This document shows, piece after piece, positions 17,882 to 28,900 of a stretch of 64,000 bases of DNA. The notes below the pieces were generated by a model. That model saw only the letters and a list, made by a program, of their open reading frames with translations, did no database searches and was not told the origin of the DNA. The stretch is from Planotetraspora thailandica (GTDB taxonomy: Bacteria > Actinomycetota > Actinomycetes > Streptosporangiales > Streptosporangiaceae): the NCBI RefSeq assembly GCF_016863335.1, contig NZ_BOOR01000012.1, forward strand, positions 246,084 to 310,083, written 5' to 3'. The position numbers and the translations under genes are program-made. Numbering within the stretch: position 1 is the first letter of the stretch; each line of letters opens with the position of its first letter.

Positions 17882-18490
17882 ATGCGACCGGCGGTGGGTG
17901 CGCCTGTCCGGCGCTGCACGGCCTGCGACTCCTGGGAGTACGGCGGAGCGCCCGGGTGCCCGCGCTGCGCCGCGCTCGTCGACGACATCGTGGAAGAGGC
18001 GTGGCGCGAATTCCTCGCCGGGGAGTTCGGCACACCGGCCCACGAGGACGAGCGGATCATCGCCGAGATGGTCGCGCAGGAGCCCGACCGGTACGACTGG
18101 CGGGTGGTCGACGCCGCTCTCGACAGGCTGACCTGCGACGACTGCGGATCCCGGCTGGGGAGGGGGCCGGTGGGATGCGCGCCGTGCGACCTCGCGCACG
18201 GCTTCCGCTACGCGGCGATCGAGACCGACCGTCCGGGCGTCCCGCCGGGCAACGAGCACGCGATCCGGGTCAACGTCTCGGTGGTGCGCCGGCCGTACGG
18301 CATCTCGGCTCCCGAACTGCTCGGCCGCCGCATGTTCCTGCCGTTCCTGCTCGCCGGCGCCCTGCCGACGACGCGGCAGGCGCAGCGGATGGCGGCACTG
18401 GCCAAGCGCGGCGCGACCGAGCGGGATCTCGCGGCCCTGATGGACGCGGCGTCCGGTGAGACCGGTGCGGACGGCCACGGGAGCCGCTGA
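17882..18490 (+). CDS. Zinc-ribbon protein of unknown function
   Basis: A 202-residue soluble protein with two CxxC pairs near the N-terminus (CTAC, CPRC) and two more near the middle (CDDC, CAPC), consistent with two structural zinc ribbons. The middle includes WREFLAGEFGTPAHEDERI; the C-terminal half has a basic, helical FLLAGALPTTRQAQRMAAL. I do not recognise the family. The GGAGG directly upstream supports ATG 17882. It lies 19 bp after the ArsR stop and may be cotranscribed with it. No enzymatic motif is visible. Confidence 0.7.
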   Translation: MRPAVGAPVRRCTACDSWEYGGAPGCPRCAALVDDIVEEAWREFLAGEFGTPAHEDERIIAEMVAQEPDRYDWRVVDAALDRLTCDDCGSRLGRGPVGCAPCDLAHGFRYAAIETDRPGVPPGNEHAIRVNVSVVRRPYGISAPELLGRRMFLPFLLAGALPTTRQAQRMAALAKRGATERDLAALMDAASGETGADGHGSR

Positions 18491-18545
18491 CCCGTGCCAT
18501 CCGGGCGGTCCGCCGGACACGCGGCGCATGCCTGCAGGCCGCCGC

Positions 18546-19157
18546 CTATGGCGTTTCCGGTGGGGCGGCCGCGCGGGCGCGCCGGGATTCCCGGAACCGC
18601 CGCACGCGGCGGACGAGGACCCAGGCGACGAGCGCCATCACCACCACGCCCACGATGACCAGCACCGGCAGGAAGATCGCGATGAGGCTCATGCCCAGCG
18701 AGCTCACGTCCTCCACCGTGCTGACGATCGGCGCGCCGAAACCGGCAGTGCTCGCGTTGACGACGGGCCGGGTGCTCGCCTTGACGAGGTGGACCACCAG
18801 GGCGACCACGATGCCCAGGACCCAGCCGACCGCCGGATGCTCGGCCATCCAGGCCGAGTTGTCGAGCTTGGCCGCCGCGGCGGTGGCGCTGAAGACCACG
18901 CCGCCGGAGGCGGGCCGTACGGCCGTCTGGATGATGTCGTTCACGTGGTCGACCACGGGCACCTTGTCGAGCACGAACTCGGCGACCAGCAACACCCCGA
19001 TGACCGTCAGCACCCATCCGTTGGACAGCCACTCATAACCCTGCGGCAGCCGTACGGCGTCGGTGAAGTCGGCGAGCAGGCCGACGACCATCAGCGGGAT
19101 GTACGCGTTGAGCCCCGCCGCGGTCGAAAGGCCGAGGCCGGTCAGGGCCGCGAACAT
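18546..19157 (-). CDS. DUF4126-family membrane protein
   Basis: A 203-residue membrane protein with four to five hydrophobic segments. It begins MFAALTGLGLSTAAGLNAYIPLMV, typical of the DUF4126 family, whose function is unknown. A conserved-looking LDKVPVVDHVND loop lies between helices. The C-terminus is a basic cytoplasmic tail (RRVRRFRESRRARA). The start is set at ATG 19157 rather than the GTG six bases upstream, because GAGGAGG directly abuts that GTG and is correctly spaced for the ATG. A stem-loop lies in the leader. Confidence 0.8.
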   Translation of the reverse strand: MFAALTGLGLSTAAGLNAYIPLMVVGLLADFTDAVRLPQGYEWLSNGWVLTVIGVLLVAEFVLDKVPVVDHVNDIIQTAVRPASGGVVFSATAAAAKLDNSAWMAEHPAVGWVLGIVVALVVHLVKASTRPVVNASTAGFGAPIVSTVEDVSSLGMSLIAIFLPVLVIVGVVVMALVAWVLVRRVRRFRESRRARAAAPPETP

Positions 19158-19172
19158 CAGCACCTCCTCGCT

Positions 19173-19191
19173 GCGCGAGACGATCTCGCGC
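19173..19191 (-). promoter_or_regulatory. Leader stem-loop upstream of the DUF4126 gene
   Basis: GCGCGAGA (19173-19180) and TCTCGCGC (19184-19191) form a perfect 8-bp stem with a 3-nt loop, immediately before the ribosome-binding site. It could affect translation or be an operator. Between here and 19383 lies the AT-richer promoter region of the LamG gene, with no clear -10. Confidence 0.4.
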
Positions 19192-19382
19192 GGTCATCAA
19201 CGGACGACCGTGGTCCCGTGTCCCCGGTCGGCCGCCCCCATCATGGCGTGAGTCCTGAAATAACGAGATATGCATTTTGAATCCGGTTAAGGCGGTTCAT
19301 TTTCGGTGGACCGGCGGTGAACCGGAGCCTGGTCGACTGGCGGCGTCACATCCGTACGAACGTTCCGCCATGGAGATCAATG

Positions 19383-22300
19383 ATGCTCCCTCGCCCGCGT
19401 GGCACCGCCCTGCTGATGGCCGTCGTCATGGCCGGCGTCACCGGCGCGGTCTCCATTGGGCCCGGTGCGAGCCCCGCGTGGGCCGCGACCGCGCGTGCCG
19501 AACCGCCCGCGGAGCCGGGATCGAGCGAAGAGCAGGCCGTCGCGCTGGCCCGCACCTCCGGGCACCGGGTCGAGGTGCTGCCGCTGCGCACCGAGAACCG
19601 CCAGGTGTTCGCCAACGCCGACGGCAGCTTCACCTCCGAGACGGCGGCCCTGCCCGAGCGGGTGCGCCAGGGGGCGGGCTGGGCCGACGTCGACACCACG
19701 TTGCGGTTCGCCCCCGACGGCACGGTGCGGCCGGCCGCCACGCCCCTGAGCATGACGTTCTCCGGCGGCGGCACGGAACCGCTGGCCACCATCGCCGACG
19801 GCGGGCGCTCGGTCGCCACGACCTGGCCGGGCACGCTGCCGAGGCCCGTGCTCGACGGCGACACCGCCACCTACCCCTCGGTGCTGCCCGGGGTCGACCT
19901 GCAGGTCACCGCCTCGGTGCTCGGCTACTCCGAAGTCCTGGTGGTCAAGAGCCACGAGGCCGCGGTCAACCCCGCGCTGGCCAAACTGAGGTTCGGCACA
20001 CGCGGCACCGGCGTCGCCGTACGTGAGACCGACGACGGCGGCCTGAGCGCTGAGGCCCCCGACGGCAGCGCCGTGTTCCACGCGCCGGCTCCCCGCATGT
20101 GGGACTCGTCCGGCTCGGCGTCCGCTTTGCGGCCCGCCCCGCCATCCGCCCCGGGATCCGCCCCAGAGGCCGTGCCGTACGGCCGGCAGGCGGTGATGGG
20201 CGTGGAGGCGACGAAGGACGCGGTCGTGCTGGCCCCCGACGCCGGGCTGCTCAACGGACCCAGCACCGTCTACCCGGTGTATATCGACCCGCAGTGGTCG
20301 GGGTCCAAGCAGGCGTGGACGTACGTGGACCGCGCCTACCCCGACCAGGAGTACTGGAACTCCACTCACACGCCGGAGGCGGGCAACTACGGCAGCGGGC
20401 TCAAGCGGTCGTTCTTCCGCATGGACTCCGACAACGTGAACGGCAAGCACATCCTCAAGGCGACCTTCCGCATCACGCAGAACAAGTCGTGGGGCTGCAC
20501 CGACAGCCCGCAGGCCGTGCAGCTGTGGCTGACCGGCGGCATCACCAAGTCGACCAACTGGAGCCACCAGCCGTCCTGGATGGACATGCTGGACAGCGTC
20601 TCCTCCGACGCCGGCTACAGCTCCTCGTGTCCCGCCAAGGGCATCGAGTTCGACGTCACCGGCACGATCGTCAAGGCCGCCAAGGGCGGCTGGCCGAACA
20701 CGACCTTCGGGCTGCGCGACTACGACGACACCGGCAGCAGCACCTGGGGCTGGAAGGGGTTCAGCAACGCGCCCAAGCTCGTCGTCGACTACAACACCCC
20801 GCCGGCCGCGCCGTCGGGCGTCGGCACCTACCCCGGCACCCCGTGCGTCACCGGGGCCGGCCGGCCGTACGTCAACGCCGGCGACGCCCAGAGCCCCCTC
20901 CAGCTCAAGGCGAAGATCTACGACCCGGACAAGGCGAACGACGGGGTCCGCGCCGAGTTCGTCATGAACCACTTCAACACGGCCACCGGCACCTGGGAGG
21001 AGATCACCTCGACGCTGCCGGGCGGCGGCAAGACGGCTTACAAGTACACCACCGCGGCGACCGACCACTCGATCACGCTGACCTCCCTCGCCGACGGCGA
21101 GACCTACTCCTACAAGGTCAAGGCGTACGACGGCACCGACTCCAGCGCGTGGAGCGCCTGGTGCGAGTTCACGGTGGACACCGTCGACCCCGCCACGCTG
21201 CCCGAGGTGAGCTCGGCCGACTACCCTGCGGGCACCCCGGACGACTGGCGGGGCGGCGTCGGCTCGGCGGGTGCGTTCACCTTCGCCCCCGGAGGCGGCG
21301 AGACCGACCTGTCGGCCTTCCGGTTCGCCCTCGACGACCCGGCGCTGGCCACCCCCGCGACCCAGGTCACGATCCCGGCGGGGCAGACCTCCGTCACCGT
21401 GTCGGTCGCGCCCCGCCACGACTGGCTGAACACCCTGTACGTCTTCCCGGTGGACCGGGCGGGCAACGTGGGCAAGACTCCCGCTGTCTACAGCTTCTAC
21501 GTCAAGGCCGGCGCCGACCCGGCCGGGCAGTGGCGCATGGATGAGACGTCCGGCGCCCTGGCGGCCGACTCCTCGGCGACGCCGCACCCCCTGACCCTGA
21601 CCGGGGGAACCGGCTGGACGGGCGGCCGCGTGGGCGGCGCCCTCCGGCTGGACGGCGATACCGGGTACGGCAGCACGGACGGGCCCGTGGTGCACACCGA
21701 CCGGGGGCTGAGCGTCTCGGCGTGGGTCCGCCTCGCCGACACGACGAAGAACTCCACGATCGTGAGCCAGTCGGGCGTGCACGGCTCCGGCTTCCAGCTC
21801 TACTACTCGTCGGGGTACAAACGCTGGGTCTTCAACAAGTACGACGCCGACACCGACACCGAGATCGCCATCCGGGCTTTGAGCGACAAAGAGCCGCAGG
21901 CCAACGTGTGGACCCACCTGGTCGGCGTGTACGACGCTCCCGCCAAGCAGATCCGCCTCTATGTCAACGGCACGCTGCAGTCCGCCCCGGCCGCCTACCC
22001 GTACACGCCCTGGGACGCGACCGGCCCGCTCCAGGTCGGACGGATGAAATGGCGCAGCCATTTCATCGAGAACTTCGCCGGCGACATCGACGACGTCACG
22101 GTCTGGGACCGGATGTTGTCCGACGACCCCCGCTCGGTGACCGACCCCGGCCTCGGAAACGAGATCGCGGCCATGGCCAAGCAGCCTCCCGCGGCCGTCG
22201 GCCGGTGGACGTTCGACGAGGGCACGGGCACCACGGCGGCCGGATCCGACGGCGGAGCGAAGGCGACCCTCGCCACGGGAGCCGGATGGTCCGGCGACGG

Positions 22301-22883
22301 CGTCGACGGCGGCGCCGTGCTGAGCCTCGACGGGGTGAAGGGATACGCGTCCACCACCTCGGCCGCCGTCAGGACCGACCACAGCTACGCGGTGTCCGCC
22401 TGGGTGCGCCTTGCCGGAGACGACACCTGCGCCCTCCCCGCCCGGGTGATGACCGCCGTCGGCCAGGACGGCGTGCGCAACAGCGGCTTCTACCTCAGCT
22501 ACCGCATCTACACCGAGAACGGGGTGAAGGTGTCCCGCTGGGGGTTCTCCACCGCCAGCGACGACACCGACACCGAGTCCATGACCGTGGCCAAGTCGGC
22601 CGAGCCGATCGACTGCTCGGCCGTCAACGGCTGGACCCACCTGGTAGGCGTGTACGACGAGGTCGCCAGGGAGATCCGGCTCTACGTCAACGGCCAGCTC
22701 TCCGACCGCAGGCCGTCCACGGGCTGGCACGCCTCGGGCGGCCTCCAGATCGGCCGGGTCAAATACCGGGGCTCCTACTCCGACTACTTCGCCGGCGACA
22801 TCGACGACGTGCGCGTCTTCGCCGGGACCCTCACCGATCGCCAGATCGTGAACCTCGCCATGAATCTCCCGGTCGACGGCTGA
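19383..22883 (+). CDS. Secreted LamG-domain protein linked to the RHS toxin
   Basis: About 1166 residues, exported by an N-terminal signal peptide (MLPRPRGTALLMAVVMAG... with AWA-A near residue 35). The first third is a beta-rich region common in actinobacterial RHS-associated proteins (DNRLRE-like, with FRITQNKSWGCTD). A fibronectin-III-like segment ends near YSYKVKAYDGTDSSAWSAWC. Two LamG/concanavalin-like domains follow, each ending in the pattern GWTHLVGVYDE...IRLYVNG and FAGDIDDVRVF. The ATG at 19383 (a double ATG) has GGAG 7 nt upstream; a GTG at 19317 is less likely. It lies 48 bp before the RHS gene. It probably binds surface glycans or helps deliver or display the toxin, but that is inferred. 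Confidence 0.82.
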   Translation: MLPRPRGTALLMAVVMAGVTGAVSIGPGASPAWAATARAEPPAEPGSSEEQAVALARTSGHRVEVLPLRTENRQVFANADGSFTSETAALPERVRQGAGWADVDTTLRFAPDGTVRPAATPLSMTFSGGGTEPLATIADGGRSVATTWPGTLPRPVLDGDTATYPSVLPGVDLQVTASVLGYSEVLVVKSHEAAVNPALAKLRFGTRGTGVAVRETDDGGLSAEAPDGSAVFHAPAPRMWDSSGSASALRPAPPSAPGSAPEAVPYGRQAVMGVEATKDAVVLAPDAGLLNGPSTVYPVYIDPQWSGSKQAWTYVDRAYPDQEYWNSTHTPEAGNYGSGLKRSFFRMDSDNVNGKHILKATFRITQNKSWGCTDSPQAVQLWLTGGITKSTNWSHQPSWMDMLDSVSSDAGYSSSCPAKGIEFDVTGTIVKAAKGGWPNTTFGLRDYDDTGSSTWGWKGFSNAPKLVVDYNTPPAAPSGVGTYPGTPCVTGAGRPYVNAGDAQSPLQLKAKIYDPDKANDGVRAEFVMNHFNTATGTWEEITSTLPGGGKTAYKYTTAATDHSITLTSLADGETYSYKVKAYDGTDSSAWSAWCEFTVDTVDPATLPEVSSADYPAGTPDDWRGGVGSAGAFTFAPGGGETDLSAFRFALDDPALATPATQVTIPAGQTSVTVSVAPRHDWLNTLYVFPVDRAGNVGKTPAVYSFYVKAGADPAGQWRMDETSGALAADSSATPHPLTLTGGTGWTGGRVGGALRLDGDTGYGSTDGPVVHTDRGLSVSAWVRLADTTKNSTIVSQSGVHGSGFQLYYSSGYKRWVFNKYDADTDTEIAIRALSDKEPQANVWTHLVGVYDAPAKQIRLYVNGTLQSAPAAYPYTPWDATGPLQVGRMKWRSHFIENFAGDIDDVTVWDRMLSDDPRSVTDPGLGNEIAAMAKQPPAAVGRWTFDEGTGTTAAGSDGGAKATLATGAGWSGDGVDGGAVLSLDGVKGYASTTSAAVRTDHSYAVSAWVRLAGDDTCALPARVMTAVGQDGVRNSGFYLSYRIYTENGVKVSRWGFSTASDDTDTESMTVAKSAEPIDCSAVNGWTHLVGVYDEVAREIRLYVNGQLSDRRPSTGWHASGGLQIGRVKYRGSYSDYFAGDIDDVRVFAGTLTDRQIVNLAMNLPVDG

Positions 22884-22931
22884 CCCACCCGCCCACCGTT
22901 CCCGCAGACGTGTCACCCCCCGGAGGAAACC

Positions 22932-25900
22932 GTGCCCGGTCCCACGCGAGGCTGGAAGCTGATCGCCGGAACGCTCGCCGTCGTGGTGCCCGCCGCGCTG
23001 CTCAGCCCGGGGGCCGCCGAGGCCGCCGGCGTCCCGGGATGGCACGCCGCCCAGGCGCAACACCCCGTGCCCGGACACGCCGCCACGGCACGAGGGCCCG
23101 TGACGGACCCTGGGGCGAGGTACGACCTGAAGGGCGCGCCGCCGGTGGTCTGGCCGGCGGCGGGCGCCGCGGTGGTGCGCCTGCCCGAGGCGCCGGCAGA
23201 GACACCGGTAGAGACACCGGCAGGGGCGGCGCCGAGCCAGACGGATCCTGCCAGATCCGGCGTGAAAACGGACATTGATCCGCAAAACGGTGCCGATCTT
23301 GTGCGTGGTGGCACCAAAGTGAAGGCCGGAGCGTTACCGGTGTGGCTGGGGCCCGCGCTTTCCGCCCCGCAGGGGGATGCCGGGGCTCCGGCCGGGAGGA
23401 GGGGACCGGCCGGAGCCGCGTCCTCCGGAGTCTCTCCCGGCTCGCCCTCCGCCGGATCCGGTACGGCTGCCGCGTCGCCCGCGCCGTCGGTGGAGGTCCG
23501 CACGCTCGACGCCCGTACGGCCGGCATGTCCGGCATCGAGGGTCTCGGCATCCGGCTGACGCCGCTCACCCGACCGGCTCGCCCCGCCCGCATGGCGGTC
23601 GAGATCGACTACTCCGGCTTCCGGTACGCCTACGGAGGCGACTGGGCCTCGCGACTGCGGCTGGTCAGGCTGCCCGACTGCGCGGCCACGACCCCCGATC
23701 GGCCCGAATGCCAGACGCGCACTCCGCTGGCCACCCGCAACGACGTGAAGGCCGGGCGCCTCGCCGCCGATGTGGGCCTCGCGTCGGCGGCCTCGATCAC
23801 GCTGGCCGCCGAGGCCGCGCCGTCCGGGTCGGCGGGCACCTACGAGGCGACCGCCCTGTCCCCGTCGGCGACGTGGAGCGTCAGCGAGCAGAGCGGATCC
23901 TTCTCCTGGTCCTATCCGCTGCGCGTGCCGCCCCCTCCGGGCGGTCCCGCCCCCGAGATCGGATTCGCCTACTCCTCCGGCAGCGTCGACGGCCGAACCG
24001 TGGCCACCAACAACCAGGCCTCCTGGATCGGGGAGGGCTTCGACTACTGGCCCGGCTTCATCGAGCGCAAATACAAGCAGTGCGCCGACGACGGCGTCAC
24101 CCCCAAGCGGTCCGACCAGTGCTGGGGCACCGACAACGCCACATTGTCGCTGAACGGCCAGGCCACCGAACTCGTCAGAGACGACGCGACCGGCACCTGG
24201 CAGCCGCAGGACGACGACGGGTCCAAGGTCGAGCGGCTCAAGGACGCCGACAACGGAGCCAACGGCGGCGAGCACTGGCGGGTCACCACCCCCGACGGCA
24301 CCCAGTACTACTTCGGGCTCAACCACCTGCCCGGATGGGCGAGCGGCAAGCCGGAGACCAAGTCGACGTGGACGGTCCCGGTCTACGGCGACGACGACGG
24401 CGAGCCGTGCCACAAGGACTCCGGATTCGACGACTCCTGGTGCCAGCAGGCGTGGCGGTGGAACCTCGACTACGTCGTCGACCCGCACGGCACGGTCAGC
24501 ACGTTCTGGTACACCCCGGAGACCAACTACTACCGGCGTGACGTCACCACCCTGACCGACGGCCAGCCCAACGGCACGCCGACCGTCTACACCCGTGGCG
24601 GCTACCTCAAGCGCATCGACTACGGGCAGCGCTCCGACGCCGTGTTCACCACCTCGGCCCCCGCCCGCGTCGTCTTCGATGCCAAGGAGCGGTGCATCCC
24701 GACCTCGGCCTTCGACTGCGCCGCCGACAAGCTGACCAAGGACAACGCCAAGTTCTGGCCGGACGTTCCGTACGACCAGAAATGCGACTCCGGCGACAAG
24801 TGCCTCGACAGGTACTCCCCGACGTTCTGGACGACCAAGCGGCTGGCCGGCGTCACCACGCAGGTCCTGACCTCCGGCACCTCCTACGCGGACGTGGACA
24901 CCTGGACGCTGAGGCAGGAGATGCGCGCCCCCGGGGACGGCACCGCCGCGACGCTCTGGCTGGCCGGGATCGAGCACACCGGCAAGGTCGGAGGGAGCGC
25001 GTCGCTGCCCGAGGTGACGTTCTCCGGGGTGCAGCTGCCCAACCGGGTCGACGCGCTCGAAGGGCGGCCCCCGCTGACCAAGTGGCGGGTCTCGGCTGTC
25101 GACAACGAGACCGGCGGCTCCCTGTCGGTCACCTATTCCGATCCCGACTGCGTCGCCGGCGACACCCCCGCGCCCGACGCCAACGCCCGGCGGTGCTTCC
25201 CGCAGTACTCGTCGCCGGAGGGGGCGATCACGCCCCAGCTGGACTGGTTCCACAAGTACGTCGTCACCCAGGTGCAGCAGGTCGACCGTACCGGCGGGGC
25301 GCCGGACGTGGTGGACACCTACGAGTACCTCGGCGGCGGCGCCTGGCACCACGATGACGACGACGGGCTGACCAAGGAGAAGTACAAGACCTGGTCGCAG
25401 TGGCGCGGCTACGGCAAGGTGCGGGTGCTGAGCGGAGCGCCCGGCCAGACGCAGTCGAAGGCCGAGCTCACCTACTTCCGCGGCATGGACGGCGACGAAC
25501 TGTCCGGCGGCGGCACCCGGGACGTGAAGGTCGCCGACTCCGAGGGCACATCCGTGCCCGACGCCGAGGCCCTGCAGGGCCGGATGCTCGAGGAGATCCA
25601 CTACGACGGCGCCGGCGGGCCCGCGCTGACGGGCACGATCACCGGCTACTGGGTCAAGCAGACCGGCAAGCGCGTGCGCTCCTGGGGCACCACCACCGCC
25701 CAGATGGTGCGCCCCGACGAGGAACGCACCCGGACCGCCCTGGCCGCCGGAGGCTGGCGGCGGACCGCGACCGACACCTCCTACAACGCCGACGGCCTGC
25801 CCACGCAGGTCGGCGACCTCGGCGACGTGGCCGACCCCGCCGACGACCAGTGCGTGCGCACCACCTACGCCCGCGACGCCGCGAAATGGCTGGTCTCCTA

Positions 25901-28900
25901 CGCCACACGGGTGGAGACCGTCACCAAGGCGTGCTCGGCCACCCCCGACCGGCCGGCCGACGTGGTGTCCGACGTGCGCAAGTACTACGACGGCATGGCG
26001 TTCGGCGCCGCCCCCGCCAGGGGAGACGTGACCAGGACCGAACGGCTCGGCTCATGGGACGGAGGCCCGGTCTACGTCACCGCCGGCACCACCACTTTCG
26101 ATGGGTACGGCCGGCCGCTGGTGGTCACCGACGCGACCGGCGCCACGACGAGGACCGTCTACACCCCGGCCACCGGCCTGCTGACCGCAAAGCAGGAGAC
26201 CAACGCGCTCGGCTTCACCAGCACGACCCAGATCGATCCGGCGTGGGGCGTGGCGACCGCGACGACCGACCCGAACGGCAAGCGCGCCGAGATGGCCTAC
26301 GACCCGCTCGGCCGCCTGACCGGCGTCTGGATGCCCGGCCACGCCAAGGCGTCGTTCCCCTCGGCCCCGAGCATGAAGTTCGGCTACCTGATCCGCACCG
26401 ACGGGCCGACCGCCGTCTCCACCTCGACGCTCCGCAACGACGGCGCCACCTACACCACGGGATACGCGCTGTACGACGGGCTCCTGCGGCAGCGGCAGAC
26501 CCAGCAGCCCGCACCCGGCGGCGGCAGGGTGGTCGACGGCGTCTTCTACGACACCCGCGGCCTGGTGGCCAAGACCGACCAGGCCTACTACACCGAGGGC
26601 GCCCCCGGCACGACGCTGTGGACCCCGGCGAGCGACGACGACGTGCCCGGCCAGACCGTCACGGTCTACAACGGGATGGAGTGGCCAACCGCGCAGATCT
26701 TCCGCAAGCGCGGCAGCGAGCAGTGGCGCACCACCACGACGTACGGCGGCGACCGCACCAGCGTCGACCCGCCGCCCGGCGCGACCCCCACCACCGAGAT
26801 CGTGAACGCGCAGGGCGAGACGACCGAGCTGCGGCAGTACAAGGGCGACGACCCGACCGGCGACTACGACGCGGTCAAATACACCTACACGCGGGCCGGG
26901 CAGCCCGCCACGGTCACCGACGCCGCGGGAAACGCCTGGAGCTACCAGTACGACCTGCGGGGGCGGCTGGTCCAGGTCGACGACCCCGACAAGGGCACCG
27001 CGACGCTGAAGTACGACGACAGGACCGACTGGCTCCAGACGGTCACCGACGCGCGCGGCTCCAGCCTGTTCTTCACCTACGACGCGCTCGGCCGCAAGAC
27101 CGCCGAATACGCGGGCACCTCCCCGAGCGGCACCAAGCTCGCCGAGTGGGCCTTCGACACGCTGCCCAGCGGCACGGCCGCCAAGGGCCAGCCCGTCTCC
27201 TCCACGCGGTACGTCAAGAACCCCGCCACGGGCGCGATGGACGCCTACGTCAGCTCCATCACCGGATACGACGACGCCTACCGGCCCACCGGCACCCAGA
27301 CGGTCATCCCGGCGGCCGAGGGCGGCCTGGCGGGCACCTACAAGACGAGCACCGACTACAACCCCGACGGCACCGTGCACCGCACCGTCCTGCCCGCCGC
27401 CGGCGGCCTGCTCGGCGAGACGATGCTGTACGGCTACGACGAGCTAGGCGATCCGACCACGACGCGCGGCCTGACCGACTACGTCACCTCGACGACCTAT
27501 TCCAAGCTCGGCCAGGTGCTCGACATGACCATGTCGACCGGCGGCAAGCGCGTCAAGGAGACCAACTTCTACGAGGAGGGCACCAACCGGCTCACCCGCT
27601 CCCTCTTCGAGCGGGAGACCGCGCCCATCTCGGTGGCCGACACCAACTACACCTACGACGACTCCGGCAACATCACCAAGATCGCCGACACGCCCTCGGG
27701 ACAACCCCAGGACGTGCAGTGCTTCAAGCAGGACACCCTGCAACGGCTCACCGAGGCGTGGACCGCCACCGACGGCTGCGCGAGCGCCCCCTCGCCGTCG
27801 ATCGTCGGCGGGCCCGCGCCGTACTGGCAGTCCTTCTCCTACGACGTCGTCGGCAACCGGACCGAGGAGGTCGATCACGACCCCACCGGTGATATCACCA
27901 AGACCTTCGCCTACGCCGGCCAGGGCCACCCGCAGCCGCACACCCTGACCTCGGTCTCCTACCAGGGCGGCCCCCGCGACGGGCAGACCGACGACTACGC
28001 CTACGACGCCGTGGGCAACACCACCGAGCGGGGCGACGACCGCCTGCTCGAATGGGACGTCGAAGGGCATCTCGCGAGATCGACCGACCCCTCAGGCGTC
28101 AGCACCTATGTCTACGACGCCGGCGGTGAGCGGCTCATCCGCCGGGATCCGGGCTCGGCCACCCTGTACGTCGCGGGCATGGAGATCCGGCTCGACACCA
28201 AGACCGGCGCCAAGACCGCGACCCGCTACTACACCCACGCGGGACAGACCGTCGCCGTCCGCACCACCCGCGGGGTGACCTGGCTCGGCGCCGACCAGCA
28301 CGGAAGCGCCGACACCGCCGTCGACGACACCACCGCGCAGGCGACCACCCGGCGACGGTTCACCCCCTTCGGACAGATCCGCGGCCCCTCGCCCGCGTCC
28401 TGGCCGGGGGAGCGGGGCTTCGTCGGCGGCACCGTCGACCAGAGCACCGAACTGACCCATCTGGGCGCCCGCGAGTACGACGCCGAGACCGGACGGTTCA
28501 TCTCCGTGGACCCGGTGTTCGACGCGTCGGACCCGCAGAGCTGGAACGGCTACGCCTACGCCGACAACAGCCCGGTCGCGAAGTCCGACCCCTCGGGGCT
28601 GAGGCCGGAAGACGGTCCGTTCTGCACCGCGTACCACTGCGACTACGACAACCCGAACTTCGGCGGCAAACCCAAAGGCGGCAGCAGCGGCAAACGCCCG
28701 CCACTTCCCGACTTCAGTCCTCCCGCGCCGAGCAGCCCGCCGCACTGCGGCCGGTGGGACTTCGGCTGCAAGGCGCACAACTTCTGGAACCAGCACAAGG
28801 CCACCATCGTCAGCGTCACGGTCGCCATCGTCGTCACCATCGGATGCGAGGCGGCGACCGGAGGGGCGGGCAGCATCGGCTGCGCGGCCGCCGGGGGAGC

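Noticed and set aside
19215..19250. Third copy of the CGATGGGGG promoter element upstream of the DUF4126 gene
   Set aside because: Only CCATGATGGGGGC matches; the TTACCAT box is missing, so I do not group it with the two-helix genes.
19377..23285. 1302-codon open frame on the minus strand opposite the LamG and RHS genes
   Set aside because: It is the antisense shadow of GC-rich codons; the product is Arg/Gly/Val-rich low complexity with no domain, while the plus strand encodes clear domains.
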